Shown: positions 1-9,408 of the stretch, one piece after another
Numbering within the stretch: position 1 is the first letter of the stretch
Layout of the letters: every line of letters starts with the position of its first letter
Source: Ignavibacteriota bacterium
GTDB lineage: Bacteria > Bacteroidota > Ignavibacteria > Kapaibacteriales > UBA2268
Reading direction: 5' to 3'
NCBI GenBank assembly: GCA_016219595.1
Contig: JACRLY010000090.1
Span: 1-63,213 of the forward strand
DNA: 63,213 nucleotides
Notes under the pieces: model-generated
Database searches by the model: none
The model's input: only the letters and a program-made list of their open reading frames with translations
Told to the model about the DNA's origin: nothing
Translations under genes and position numbers: made by a program

Positions 1-8
1 ATTGCAGA

Positions 9-1118
9 ATGAAAACTATTCTAATAATTGGCGGGTATGGGAATACAGGGAAACTTGTTGCTGAACATCTTATGCTCAACACTGATTGTAATTTAATAAT
101 TGCAGGAAGAAGTTTAGACAAATCAAAAATATTATCCGATAAGCTAAACTCAATTCATCAGTGTAATCGGGTTAATTCATTTATTCTCAATGCGGGAAAT
201 TCTGGGGATTTAAAAAGAGTATTTAAAAATATAGATATGGTTATTGTATGTTCCCCGACTCTCGAATATTATAAACTAATTATTGATGAAGCAATTGAAT
301 CGGGTGTTGATTATTTTGATATTAATATTTCAAAAGAAAAAAATGATTATTTATTTTCACTTGATAATATAATCAAGGTGAAAAATCTCTGCTTTATTAC
401 CGACGGTGGTTTCCATCCCGGAATTCCTGCTGCATTAATAAGTTATTCGTCCCGGGAATTTGATAAAATTGAAAAATCAAATGTATATGGTTTATTAAAA
501 TTAAACTGGGGAAGTTACACCTTTTCAAAAGAAACAATAATCGAATTTATCAAGGAATTACAATATGTTAAGCCATTGATATTTAAGAATAACAAATGGA
601 TTAATTCACCTTATACCGATAAAATAATAATTGATTTTGGGAAATTGTATGGTAAGCAAAGATTTTATGCAATGTATCTTGATGAAATGTTGAATTTACC
701 GTTAAAATATAATTCTTTAAATGAAACTGCGTTTTATGTTTCAGGTTTTAATTGGTTTGTTGATCTACTTCTTATTCCCTTTATAATAATTTACTTGAAA
801 TTATTTACAAAATCTTCTTTGAAAATTATTAGTAAATTATTTTTCTTTGGATTAAAGTATTTTTCGAATCAACCTTATGGAGTAACTCTAAAATTGAAAT
901 CCGAAGGTATTAAGAATAATAAAAGAAAATATTTTGAGATGAATTTATATAATGAAGACGCGTACGAAATGACCGCAATTCCAATTGCAGCTTGTGTTAA
1001 ACAATATCTCGTAAATAAAGACAAGAAAACAGGAGTCTGGCACCAGGCAAATTTTGTTGAACCGGTTCAGTTTATTAACGATTTAAAAGAATTTGGAATT
1101 AAAGTTGAAGAAATATAA
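9..1118 (+). CDS. Saccharopine dehydrogenase-like NAD(P)-binding protein
   Basis: This is a 369-residue protein with an N-terminal Rossmann fold. The dinucleotide motif GGYGNTGKLVAEHL lies at residues 8-21 and is followed by AGRS at the end of the second strand, the pattern of the saccharopine dehydrogenase / trans-acting enoyl reductase superfamily. A hydrophobic stretch around residues 248-266 suggests membrane association, as in integral-membrane members of that superfamily. The true substrate cannot be read from the sequence, and lysine metabolism is not implied because no lysine pathway genes are adjacent. The start is the first ATG, 8 bases into the window, so any upstream operon partner is unseen. 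It converges with queE. Confidence 0.75.
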   Translation: MKTILIIGGYGNTGKLVAEHLMLNTDCNLIIAGRSLDKSKILSDKLNSIHQCNRVNSFILNAGNSGDLKRVFKNIDMVIVCSPTLEYYKLIIDEAIESGVDYFDINISKEKNDYLFSLDNIIKVKNLCFITDGGFHPGIPAALISYSSREFDKIEKSNVYGLLKLNWGSYTFSKETIIEFIKELQYVKPLIFKNNKWINSPYTDKIIIDFGKLYGKQRFYAMYLDEMLNLPLKYNSLNETAFYVSGFNWFVDLLLIPFIIIYLKLFTKSSLKIISKLFFFGLKYFSNQPYGVTLKLKSEGIKNNKRKYFEMNLYNEDAYEMTAIPIAACVKQYLVNKDKKTGVWHQANFVEPVQFINDLKEFGIKVEEI

Positions 1119-1133
1119 AATTACTTAATAAAA

Positions 1134-1808
1134 TCATACACCTCTTTTATTCGATTCCCAAATAAATTTATGAATTTGAAGTTGCAATCTAGCCGGAATT
1201 TTACTTTCCATGAGCCATTCTGCAAGAGTTACAGGTTCGAGGTAATTAAATACCGGAGAAAACAGAATATTTTTTGTTTTTTTGAACAACATATAAGTTT
1301 CTATTACATCCAATGCCCATTCAAAATCAGTTTTAGATGCGATAACAAATTTTATTTCATCTTTTTTTGTAATGAATTTAATATTATCATATATATTCAG
1401 CTTAGACATACCTGAACCGGGACATTTAATATCCAATATTTTTATTACTCTTTTGTCAATCTTTGATATATCGAAAGCTCCACTTGTTTCAATTGTAACA
1501 ATAAATTTTTCATCACACAATAATTCCATTAACTTTAAAACATTTTCCTGGTTTAATGGTTCGCCACCGGTAATCTGTATCAAATTACAACCAAATTTTT
1601 TTACAGATAAGATAATATCTTTTAATTTCATTGGTTTCCCGTCACCTTTGAACTTAAGGGCATACGGCGTATCACACCATTTGCATCTTAATTTACATCC
1701 CTGAAGCCTTATAAAAATGCATGGTAATCCGGTTCTGGTACCTTCACCCTGGATTGAATAAAAAATTTCTGATACTATCAGAATTTTATTTAAATGATTT
1801 AATTTCAT
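1134..1808 (-). CDS. queE: 7-carboxy-7-deazaguanine synthase (QueE), radical SAM
   Basis: This is a 224-residue radical SAM enzyme that converts 6-carboxytetrahydropterin to 7-carboxy-7-deazaguanine in the queuosine (7-deazaguanine) pathway. The family signature FYSIQGEGTRTGLP is near residue 16. The cluster motif appears as CKLRCKWCDT, that is CxxxCxxC, and is followed by TGGEPL. The length matches the family. The start is ATG with no clear ribosome binding site. No queC, queD or queF is adjacent, so the rest of the pathway must be elsewhere. The gene is convergent with the preceding reductase, 15 bases apart. Confidence 0.93.
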   Translation of the reverse strand: MKLNHLNKILIVSEIFYSIQGEGTRTGLPCIFIRLQGCKLRCKWCDTPYALKFKGDGKPMKLKDIILSVKKFGCNLIQITGGEPLNQENVLKLMELLCDEKFIVTIETSGAFDISKIDKRVIKILDIKCPGSGMSKLNIYDNIKFITKKDEIKFVIASKTDFEWALDVIETYMLFKKTKNILFSPVFNYLEPVTLAEWLMESKIPARLQLQIHKFIWESNKRGV

Positions 1809-1932
1809 CGATATTTATAAAATAATTTAAAATTGTTAAAGTTATATACAGTAAAATTATAAATTCATAATTAAATGCTAAAAATTTATTATATTTAAGA
1901 TGGACTTAAATCTGTAATCTGGATTATAGTTA

Positions 1933-4710
1933 ATGAAATTAAAATTTTATATACTGTCTCTGTTTCTGATTATAATTCAAACTGTTATTCTAATATTGAG
2001 CATAAAGAATTTCAGTTCTGATAATTATTTTAATTTGGAAAAAATCAAGTATATCAATTTTTCTAAATCTGAGTTAGCTTTATTCCATGCAGAACTTGAA
2101 TTTATGAAAATCCGTAATCCTTATACAAATTCAATTCCTGAAAATGCAAGACAAAAGGAGCTTGAGTTCTCAAATAATATACCGACACGTGAATCATTAA
2201 GTCAAAAATCAAATAATTCCATACTCGCACAAAATTGGGTCTCATTAGGACCCAGAAATATTTCCGGAAGAATGTTATCTATTGAATTTGACATTAATAA
2301 TGAGAATATTATATTGGCGGGCAGTGCATCGGGTGGAATATGGAAGTCCATTGACCGTGGTCAGTCATGGTTCAGAACCAGTTCTTCGGAAGATTTAATC
2401 AGTGTTACAAGTATAGCTCAAGACAAAAGAATCGGTAAACAAAATATATGGTACTATGGTACAGGTGAACTCTTAAGTACAACCGACAGGAGAATTTCAA
2501 CTTCAATAAGAACAATAGGTTTGGGAAACGGAGTTTACAAATCAATTGATAATGGGTCATCATGGACTCCTTTGAACTCGACAAGATGCGTTTATAACGG
2601 ATGGTTAAGCGAAATTTTCCAGGGTATATGGACAATAAAAGTCGATACCAGGAGCATAAATGAAGACATTGTTTATGCTGCCTGTTACGGGGCAATAATG
2701 AGAAGTACTGATGGTGGGGAAACCTGGAATAAGGTGTTGGGTGACCTGGATAATAAATCATTTTCAACAGATATTGTATTGTCTGAAAATGGTAATTTTT
2801 ATGCATCATTAAGTTCATATACAAAATCCGGAAAAAAACCAAAACAAACAGGTATATGGAAATCTTCTAACGGAATAGATTGGATAGACATAACCCCTTC
2901 AGAATTCTCCACAGATACAAGGGTTATAAAATTGGCTGCAGCACCTTCCAATCCGAATATTTTATATATATTGACTGAAGTACCACAACACTCAAAATCA
3001 ATAATGGCATTTGCTCCTTCTTATCATGGATTTTGGAAATATACTGAAAATCCTGCATCCGGAGATGGCTCATGGGAAAAAAGAACAACTAATTTACCGG
3101 GAGGCGGAATAGATAATTATAATTTAAATTGTCTGAATTCTTTGGGTGCTTATGCTTTAACTTTTAAAGTAAAACCTGATGATGAAAATGTTATTTTTCT
3201 GGGTGGAACAAGTTTATTCAGGACAACAAACGGATTCACCGATACAACTTCAAATAAGAAAATTGGTGGGTATCCTTTTGATTGGACAGATAAAGAACTT
3301 CATCCGGATATGCATGGAATTGCATTTCTTCCGTCTAATCCGAATGTTCTATTTGTAGCTAATGACGGTGGAATTCAGGCTACTGATAATTGTATGAATC
3401 CTTCGGTGAATTGGAGTTATCTTACTAATGGCTTAATTACTACACAATTTTATTCTATTGCTATTGACCATAATGGAAATCATGATGGGTTATATTTCGG
3501 TGGATTGCAGGATAATGCTTCTCAGCTTTTGAATTCCAATGACCCATATCAACCATGGAAGACAATTTATGGTGGCGATGGTATGTCATGTGCAATAAAT
3601 GACAATGGTGAATTTATTATTGGCTCCACTTACTATGGTTCAATTTTTACAACAAATAAAACCGGAGATGTATTAGTAGAACAAATGCCTGACACATTAA
3701 ATTGGTCTAAGTTTTCTTTTTATACAAATTTTGCACTCGATTTGGATAATTCCAAAACTTTGTATCTCCCGGCTAAAAACCAAATTTGGAGGAAAGATGA
3801 TATTTCTATTTCTGCTTTCGACACTAATTATATTAATAAAGGTTGGAAAGAAATAACTTCAAATGAAATTAATTCGGCCTCATACATTACATCCATCAAA
3901 GCTGATTCATCGAGATTATATATTGGCACTAACGTTGGAAGGGTTTACAGACTTGACGACCCGAGAACAGATAATTATAAACCTTACGAAATTACCGGAA
4001 CTGAATTCCCTTTTTTCGGATTTGTTTCTTGTGTTGAATTTGACCCGGATGACCCTGATAAAGTCTTCGTAGTTTTTTCTAATTATAGTGTTTTAAGTAT
4101 TTTTTATTCAGAAGACGGTGGGATAAACTGGACAAAACAGGGAGGTAATCTTGAAGGGAATCCTGAATTGGGAACATTAGGTCCTTCAATCAGGTATATT
4201 AAAATTTTAAAATTTCATGGCAATACAATTTATTTCGCCGGAACAAGTACTGGATTATATTCAACAAATGAACTCGCCGGTTCCAATACTATTTGGGTAA
4301 AAGAAGCATCGGGAACAATCGGTAATTCAATTGTTGATTATATTGATGCGAGAAGCAGCGACGGTTTGGTTGTTGTTGCTACTCAGGGTAGCGGGGTGTT
4401 TAATACATACTATTCCACCTCTGAGAATATTAATTCATTTAAGGATTCTTATTTTTCCTTAGAACAGAATTTTCCAAATCCTGCTTCAAATTTTACTGAA
4501 ATTAAATTTACTTTGAATAAACCGGGGTATTCAAGAATTAAACTATATGATATGAATGGAAATATGGTTAAGACTGTAACTGAAAAATATTATCATACTC
4601 TGCAAAATTCCGTCAAATTGAAAGTTTCTGATATAAAAGCAGGTACATATTTTTATTCTCTTGAATCAGGTAACAGAAAACAAACAAAAAAAATGATTGT
4701 GCTTCAATAA
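1933..4710 (+). CDS. Secreted BNR/sortilin-like repeat protein with T9SS sorting domain
   Basis: This is a 925-residue secreted protein. It has an N-terminal signal-anchor-like hydrophobic segment (residues 4-24) and repeated BNR / Asp-box motifs of the VPS10-sortilin beta-propeller type, for example IWKSIDRGQSWFR, VYKSIDNGSSWTP and IMRSTDGGETWNK. The C-terminal module of about 80 residues contains NFPNPASNFTEIKF, then YDMNGNMVKTV, and ends in KKMIVLQ. This is the usual type IX secretion (Por) sorting domain of Bacteroidota and Ignavibacteria. Export through T9SS with surface attachment or release follows from family knowledge. The ligand or enzymatic activity is unknown; the propellers may be a glycosidase-like or purely structural scaffold. 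Confidence 0.85.
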   Translation: MKLKFYILSLFLIIIQTVILILSIKNFSSDNYFNLEKIKYINFSKSELALFHAELEFMKIRNPYTNSIPENARQKELEFSNNIPTRESLSQKSNNSILAQNWVSLGPRNISGRMLSIEFDINNENIILAGSASGGIWKSIDRGQSWFRTSSSEDLISVTSIAQDKRIGKQNIWYYGTGELLSTTDRRISTSIRTIGLGNGVYKSIDNGSSWTPLNSTRCVYNGWLSEIFQGIWTIKVDTRSINEDIVYAACYGAIMRSTDGGETWNKVLGDLDNKSFSTDIVLSENGNFYASLSSYTKSGKKPKQTGIWKSSNGIDWIDITPSEFSTDTRVIKLAAAPSNPNILYILTEVPQHSKSIMAFAPSYHGFWKYTENPASGDGSWEKRTTNLPGGGIDNYNLNCLNSLGAYALTFKVKPDDENVIFLGGTSLFRTTNGFTDTTSNKKIGGYPFDWTDKELHPDMHGIAFLPSNPNVLFVANDGGIQATDNCMNPSVNWSYLTNGLITTQFYSIAIDHNGNHDGLYFGGLQDNASQLLNSNDPYQPWKTIYGGDGMSCAINDNGEFIIGSTYYGSIFTTNKTGDVLVEQMPDTLNWSKFSFYTNFALDLDNSKTLYLPAKNQIWRKDDISISAFDTNYINKGWKEITSNEINSASYITSIKADSSRLYIGTNVGRVYRLDDPRTDNYKPYEITGTEFPFFGFVSCVEFDPDDPDKVFVVFSNYSVLSIFYSEDGGINWTKQGGNLEGNPELGTLGPSIRYIKILKFHGNTIYFAGTSTGLYSTNELAGSNTIWVKEASGTIGNSIVDYIDARSSDGLVVVATQGSGVFNTYYSTSENINSFKDSYFSLEQNFPNPASNFTEIKFTLNKPGYSRIKLYDMNGNMVKTVTEKYYHTLQNSVKLKVSDIKAGTYFYSLESGNRKQTKKMIVLQ

Positions 4711-4720
4711 CAATGAAATT

Positions 4721-5647
4721 ATGAGAATTTTATCCTTATTTTTTAGTGCTGACCGAAATTATATAGCTGTAGTGGAAGAATCCAAAAAGGGTTTGAAGCT
4801 CATTCATGTTAATTCAACTGAAAACGGTATTGATTTATTTAGCGCCAAAGATGAACTTCTAAATAAAGGAATTGATGAATTTCAGAATCTTCTGAAATCA
4901 TTACCTGAAAAAATCGAACAATTGGTAATTACTTTGCCCGCTGAACATGTCTTAGTTTCCAAATTCCCGGGTAATGAAAATATTGCTATGAATGACCTGA
5001 GGAAACTTGTTGATTTGGAAATTAAACAGAATTTTCCCCAATTTAATTACAATGATTTCACATCATCGGTTATTCCCTTGCTTCCGGGAATTGATAAGAA
5101 GCAGATGTTGATGGGTATCATTATTCCAAAAGAAATATATGCAGTATGCAAACGCCTTCTCGAACCAATTAATTTACCCATAAAAAATGTAGAAATAAGT
5201 CAGTTAAACACTCATTCCGCATTTATTTATAATTATCCGGAATCTTCCGATAAATCTGTTGCCTTTTTTGGTATAAAGAAGAGATTTATTGATATTAGTG
5301 TCATTAAGGGTAAAAAACCATTATACTATAATCTTGTTTCATACAAAGATGATGAAACAATATGCGACATTTGCCATTCTGAATTTACCAGGATAGTTTC
5401 GGAATATGTTGAAAAATTAGACTTAGTATATTTTTTCGGGTACTCTTTAACCAAGGAAATTCTTGACAAAGCTAAGCAGGAACTTTCTACAAGTGTCGAA
5501 TATATAGGAAGACTAAATGCCTTCAGAATGATGACTGCCGGAATTAGTGAAAGAGAAAGATATTATTGTTCGAGAACCGCACACATTTATCCTCCTTGTA
5601 TCGGAGCATGTATACAGCCTTTTCACAGAAGAATCAAGCTTGTATAA
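4721..5647 (+). CDS. PilM-like actin-fold ATPase
   Basis: This is a protein of about 308 residues resembling the actin-like PilM family, which anchors the inner-membrane platform of type IV pili. Visible features are an N-terminal RILSLFFSADRNYIAVVE strand pair, the KFPGNENIAMNDLRKLVDLEIKQ region and a second-lobe FFGIKKRFIDISVIKG strand. I place the start at the ATG at 4721 rather than an in-frame TTG at 4697, because family similarity begins there. No pilN, pilO or pilQ follows, so a pilus role is uncertain. The stop codon overlaps the start of rsmD, so the two genes are probably co-transcribed. Confidence 0.6.
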   Translation: MRILSLFFSADRNYIAVVEESKKGLKLIHVNSTENGIDLFSAKDELLNKGIDEFQNLLKSLPEKIEQLVITLPAEHVLVSKFPGNENIAMNDLRKLVDLEIKQNFPQFNYNDFTSSVIPLLPGIDKKQMLMGIIIPKEIYAVCKRLLEPINLPIKNVEISQLNTHSAFIYNYPESSDKSVAFFGIKKRFIDISVIKGKKPLYYNLVSYKDDETICDICHSEFTRIVSEYVEKLDLVYFFGYSLTKEILDKAKQELSTSVEYIGRLNAFRMMTAGISERERYYCSRTAHIYPPCIGACIQPFHRRIKLV

Positions 5648-6216
5648 TGAGAATTATTTCAGGTAATCTTAAAAGCAGGGTAATCAAAGGTAATATACCC
5701 GATTTCATTAGACCTACAACCGATAAAGTCAGGGAATCAATCTTCAATATTCTTGGTAATTATATTGATTTCGATGATTTGAATGTAGCTGATATTTGTG
5801 CCGGGACAGGTATGATGGGTTTTGAATCCATAAGCAGGGGATGCGGTAATTGTTCTTTTGTAGATAAAGACTCACAATCGATTCGTTTTATTAATTCATT
5901 AGCCGAATCATTTAGAATAAGTAAAGATAAATATTCAGTTCATAAGAATGATGCTCTGAAATTTCTGGAACAAACTATAAAAAACTTTCCTGAACATAAA
6001 TTTGATTTGATATTTACAGACCCGCCTTATAAAGCAAATTTTTTAAATCAGATGGTAAGAATAATTTATGACGGAAATCTTTTAAATTCCGGTGGATTTT
6101 TCGTTGCCGAACATGATAATACAGAAATAATTTTAGTCCCGATGGATTGGAAAAGAATTGTTGATAAGTCCTATGGATTAACTAAAATCGAAATTTTTAT
6201 GAATAATATTGATTGA
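5647..6216 (+). CDS. rsmD: 16S rRNA (guanine966-N2)-methyltransferase RsmD
   Basis: This is an N2-guanine methyltransferase for G966 of 16S rRNA (E. coli numbering), using S-adenosylmethionine. The protein is about 189 residues from MRIISGNLKSR. It shows RPTTDKVRESIFNIL, the SAM-binding strand VADICAGTGMMGFESISRG and the catalytic FTDPPY motif. All are diagnostic and the length is normal. An in-frame ATG at 5566 would add 27 unrelated residues lying inside the preceding gene, so the ATG at 5647 is preferred; it overlaps the stop of the PilM-like gene by one base. A palindrome follows the gene. Confidence 0.92.
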   Translation: MRIISGNLKSRVIKGNIPDFIRPTTDKVRESIFNILGNYIDFDDLNVADICAGTGMMGFESISRGCGNCSFVDKDSQSIRFINSLAESFRISKDKYSVHKNDALKFLEQTIKNFPEHKFDLIFTDPPYKANFLNQMVRIIYDGNLLNSGGFFVAEHDNTEIILVPMDWKRIVDKSYGLTKIEIFMNNID

Positions 6217-6232
6217 TTGACTTTTTTTAAAA

Positions 6233-6258
6233 TTTCCCCCTCATAAAAGAGGGGGAAA
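6233..6258. repeat. C-rich palindrome between convergent genes
   Basis: The perfect inverted repeat TTTCCCCCTC / GAGGGGGAAA has a 6-base loop and lies between the convergent rsmD and aldehyde dehydrogenase genes. A T-run precedes the hairpin and an A-run follows it on either strand, so it lacks the trailing U-run of an intrinsic terminator. Related C5-T3 palindromic sequence occurs at 12018-12051 and 16512-16530, so it looks like a dispersed repeat. Confidence 0.6.
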
Positions 6259-6270
6259 AAATATAAATGT

Positions 6271-7752
6271 TTAATAATTATCTATTTGAGCTCTTTGAAG
6301 TTTTCCTGAGAAATCAATATAAACGGTTTTCCATTCTGTGAAAATATCAAATACAGTCCAGCCTCCTTCACGATGACCGTTTCCTGTTCCCTTAACTCCA
6401 CCGAAAGGCATATGAGCTTCCGCACCTATTGTCGGACTATTTATATATGTTATACCCGCTTCTATATCCCTCATTGCAATACATGCTTCACCAATATCAT
6501 TTGTATAAATAGAAGATGAAAGTCCATATTGAACACCATTAGCGAGTTCAAGGGCGTGGTCGAATGATTCTGCTTTGCTGACAGCCAGAACCGGACCAAA
6601 TATTTCTTCCCGGAAAATTGTCATGTCTTTAGTTATGTCGGCAATGATAGTCGGTTTATAGAATGAACCCTTTGCCAAATCACCCTCGATTGCTCTTTCC
6701 CCTCCTAGAACTAATCTGCCGCCTTCTTTAACAGCAATTTTTACATAATTATCAATCTCTTTCAAGGCAGTGTCGTGTATGACCGGTCCAACCTGTGTGC
6801 CTTCTTTTAATCCGTCACCAAGCTTTAATTTCCCGGCTTTAGCCACAAGCATATCTATAAATTTGCTATATATATCTTTATGAATGATTAGTCTCGAAGT
6901 TGCTGTACATCTTTGACCTGTTGTTCCGAAAGCTCCCCACAATACTCCTTCGATTGCTGAATCCAAATCTGCTGAAGGCATTACTACCTGGGGATTTTTT
7001 CCACCCATTTCGAGGGAACATTTTTTATTAGTTCTTCCACATATTTCACCGATTTGATTGCCGATGTTTGTTGAGCCTGTGAATCCTATTAAATTCACAT
7101 CCGGATGTTCCACTATCAGATTTCCCATGCTGCCTTTACCGAGAAGAACATTAAACACACCCGGGGGAATTCCTGCTTCCTCTAATATTTCTGCAAATAC
7201 AACCCCTGAATGAGGAGAATCTTTCGAAGGTTTGTACACTACTGTATTTCCTGCCGCAATAGCCGGTAAAATTTTCCACGATGGCACTGCTACCGGAAAA
7301 TTCCATGCAGTAATTATACCGCATACACCAACCGGTACCCTGAATGACAAATTGAATTTATTCAACATCTCACTCGGTGCTGTTTTCCCAAAAAGCCTAC
7401 GAGTTTCTGATGCGGAGTAATATGCTGTATCAATTGCCTCCTGAACGTCTCCTTCAGTTTCAAAAGTCGGTTTACCCATTTCCCTTGTCATGATTTTTCC
7501 CAGCTCTTTTTTTCTCCTTTTGAAAATATCACCTGCTATTCTTAACAAATCTCCTCTTTTAGGTGCAGGCACAAGCCGCCATTTTTTAAATGCCGCTTTA
7601 GCAGCTGCTACAGCATCATTTACATCTTCCTGACCTGATAAAGGGAATTTTCCGATTATATCTTCGTGATTTGCCGGACTGATATTTTCGAATGACTGAC
7701 CGCTTTTTGCAGCTACCCATTGACCATTAATATAATTTTTAAATTCTTGCAT
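6271..7752 (-). CDS. NAD(P)-dependent aldehyde dehydrogenase
   Basis: This is a 493-residue aldehyde dehydrogenase of normal length that oxidises an aldehyde to its acid. The conserved residues are present: N151 in AWNF, K159 in SWK, the glutamate in LEMGGKNP (E248) and the catalytic C282 in GTTGQRCTATSR. The TTGQRCT context resembles ALDH7-type or semialdehyde dehydrogenases acting on aminoadipate, succinate or 5-carbon semialdehydes, but the substrate cannot be fixed from sequence. A good ribosome binding site (TAGGAG) precedes the ATG. The gene is monocistronic, with about 220 bases of AT-rich DNA upstream. Confidence 0.88.
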   Translation of the reverse strand: MQEFKNYINGQWVAAKSGQSFENISPANHEDIIGKFPLSGQEDVNDAVAAAKAAFKKWRLVPAPKRGDLLRIAGDIFKRRKKELGKIMTREMGKPTFETEGDVQEAIDTAYYSASETRRLFGKTAPSEMLNKFNLSFRVPVGVCGIITAWNFPVAVPSWKILPAIAAGNTVVYKPSKDSPHSGVVFAEILEEAGIPPGVFNVLLGKGSMGNLIVEHPDVNLIGFTGSTNIGNQIGEICGRTNKKCSLEMGGKNPQVVMPSADLDSAIEGVLWGAFGTTGQRCTATSRLIIHKDIYSKFIDMLVAKAGKLKLGDGLKEGTQVGPVIHDTALKEIDNYVKIAVKEGGRLVLGGERAIEGDLAKGSFYKPTIIADITKDMTIFREEIFGPVLAVSKAESFDHALELANGVQYGLSSSIYTNDIGEACIAMRDIEAGITYINSPTIGAEAHMPFGGVKGTGNGHREGGWTVFDIFTEWKTVYIDFSGKLQRAQIDNY

Positions 7753-7976
7753 TTGATACTCCTATAAAACTGATTTTCAAATTCCCTGAAAAATAATTAT
7801 ATAAAGAAAATAAAAAAATATGTATTTTGCGATTTATTTTTTATTAATCAAAGACCTTTACTAATTAATATTAACAAATTTACTATCTGTAATATTGAAA
7901 AAAAATTCGTATAAATTTTTATTTTTTAAATAATGGTTAAACGGTTGAATTTTGTATAAATAATTAAATTCTAAAT

Positions 7977-8534
7977 ATGAAAACATCATACTCAATTATA
8001 ATAATTATATTTCTTTTCCTTACTATAAGTTTAAATGCTCAATACAGACCAATTGATACATTGACCGGCAAGGTGGTACATTATGCCGGCATTTATGCAG
8101 GTGCTGCTTCCATATTAGAGGAAACACTTTACGGATTTAATCTTTCAGGCGAATATGAGTACAGAGTGGTGAAATCGTCATTTGGATTTGGTTTTAATAT
8201 TCACTTGATTTTTTCGGATATAACTGAGTATGGATTTGGTGTTCCATTGTATTTGCATGGTATTTCAAGCATGAATTTAAGATTAAGTTTGACTCCGGGT
8301 GTTACAATTACAAAAAGGGTAATTTACTCCCGGTTTGAACCCGGCACACTTCCTGTTGAATCAACTCAGAATACAGCTAACCTGTTTCTGCAGGCAGGCG
8401 TAGGCTGGTAAACTTTCATTTACAGGGATGCCGACCCTGTTCTGGTTTTTACACCAATGCTGAGCCTGGATATGATAAGTGAAAGTGAAGTGTATATGGG
8501 TATTGGTGCCAGTCTTTGCTGGATAATATATTAG
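7977..8534 (+). pseudogene. Small outer-membrane beta-barrel protein interrupted by an in-frame TAA
   Basis: The reading frame opens with a signal peptide (MKTSYSIIIIIFLFLTISLNAQ) and alternating beta-strand-like sequence for 144 residues. It then meets TAA at 8409-8411, directly after GVGW. The same frame continues without a shift for 40 more codons (TFIYRDADPVLVFTPMLSLD, then VYMGIGASLCWIIY) to a TAG at 8532-8534. The continuation aligns with the end of the neighbouring barrel protein at 8554 (RAGIGYDIFIGKFAITPGFN), so the original gene almost certainly ran through. The stop is one base from AAA or CAA, so a point mutation or sequencing error would explain it. The truncated form would lack its last strands. 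Confidence 0.6.
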
Positions 8535-8553
8535 ATTAAAATTTGAGGATTAG

Positions 8554-9390
8554 ATGATAATAAAAAAACTGCAATTATTTTTTTTGATTTTTTTCATAAC
8601 ATACTGCCTTTCTGCACAATCTTATGATTTTGGAAAAACAAGAGTATTTAACAAATTTAATACTGCACTTGCTTTACCTGAAGAAACAAAGAATTACTTA
8701 GATGCTTTAGCTACTTATCTTCATGCTAATGAATCATTTAAAGTGAAGATTTCAGGCTTCTCGGATAACTCGGGAACATCCCAGGAAAATGAAAATTTAT
8801 CTCTTGAAAGAGTAAAAATGATTAGCGATTATTTGCTCTCGAAAGGTATTACCGAAGACAGGATTGAAGGTAAAAGTGAGGGCGCGAGGATGGCTGTAGC
8901 AGTGAATGATTCCCCTGAAAATAAAGCATTGAATAACAGGGTTGAAATTATTATAGTTCATTCAATTTCAGAACTTCCTGGGAAAGAATTCAAGCACGAA
9001 CATCACTCGAATCATATCGCTTTATTCGGAGGTGCAACCACATTCCAGGAAACTAAAGAAACTTTTGCAACTGCAGGATTGGAATGTGAGCACAGGTTTA
9101 AGGATTTAAATTATTTACTCGGAATAGGATTATTCGGTGAAGCTGTTTTAGCTGATGAAACTGAATATGTCGCCGGAATACCGATTTTCATTCATCCCTA
9201 CAAAGGTATTAAAATTTTATTTGCTCCCGGAGTGAGTATTTTGAAAGATAATATTGAAATGATTATTCGTGCCGGTATAGGTTATGATATATTTATCGGA
9301 AAATTTGCAATTACACCGGGCTTCAATATCGATTATGTCAAAGAACATATAGTTTTGGTATACGGATTAAGTTTCGGGATTGGATTCTGA
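8554..9390 (+). CDS. Outer-membrane protein with OmpA-like domain and C-terminal barrel strands
   Basis: This is a 278-residue protein with a signal peptide ending near LSAQS, then an OmpA/MotB-like peptidoglycan-binding domain (about residues 25-135). The domain shows KVKISGFSDNSGTSQENENLSLERVKMISDYL and ends NKALNNRVEIIIV. After it come beta-strand-rich repeats ending YGLSFGIGF, with an aromatic C-terminus as in barrel proteins. The order is unusual, because in classical OmpA the barrel precedes the peptidoglycan domain. It follows the interrupted barrel gene by 19 bases, and the two C-terminal halves look paralogous. Confidence 0.78.
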   Translation: MIIKKLQLFFLIFFITYCLSAQSYDFGKTRVFNKFNTALALPEETKNYLDALATYLHANESFKVKISGFSDNSGTSQENENLSLERVKMISDYLLSKGITEDRIEGKSEGARMAVAVNDSPENKALNNRVEIIIVHSISELPGKEFKHEHHSNHIALFGGATTFQETKETFATAGLECEHRFKDLNYLLGIGLFGEAVLADETEYVAGIPIFIHPYKGIKILFAPGVSILKDNIEMIIRAGIGYDIFIGKFAITPGFNIDYVKEHIVLVYGLSFGIGF

Positions 9391-9408
9391 ATTAATTTTA
9401 ATTAGATA

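Noticed and set aside
6233-6258. Intrinsic terminator between rsmD and the aldehyde dehydrogenase
   Set aside because: The hairpin is flanked by Ts before and As after on both strands, so no U-run follows it; it is called a repeat instead.
8409-8411. Stop-codon recoding
   Set aside because: The stop is TAA, which is not used for selenocysteine or pyrrolysine. No other gene in the window shows in-frame TAA, so a point mutation or error is simpler.
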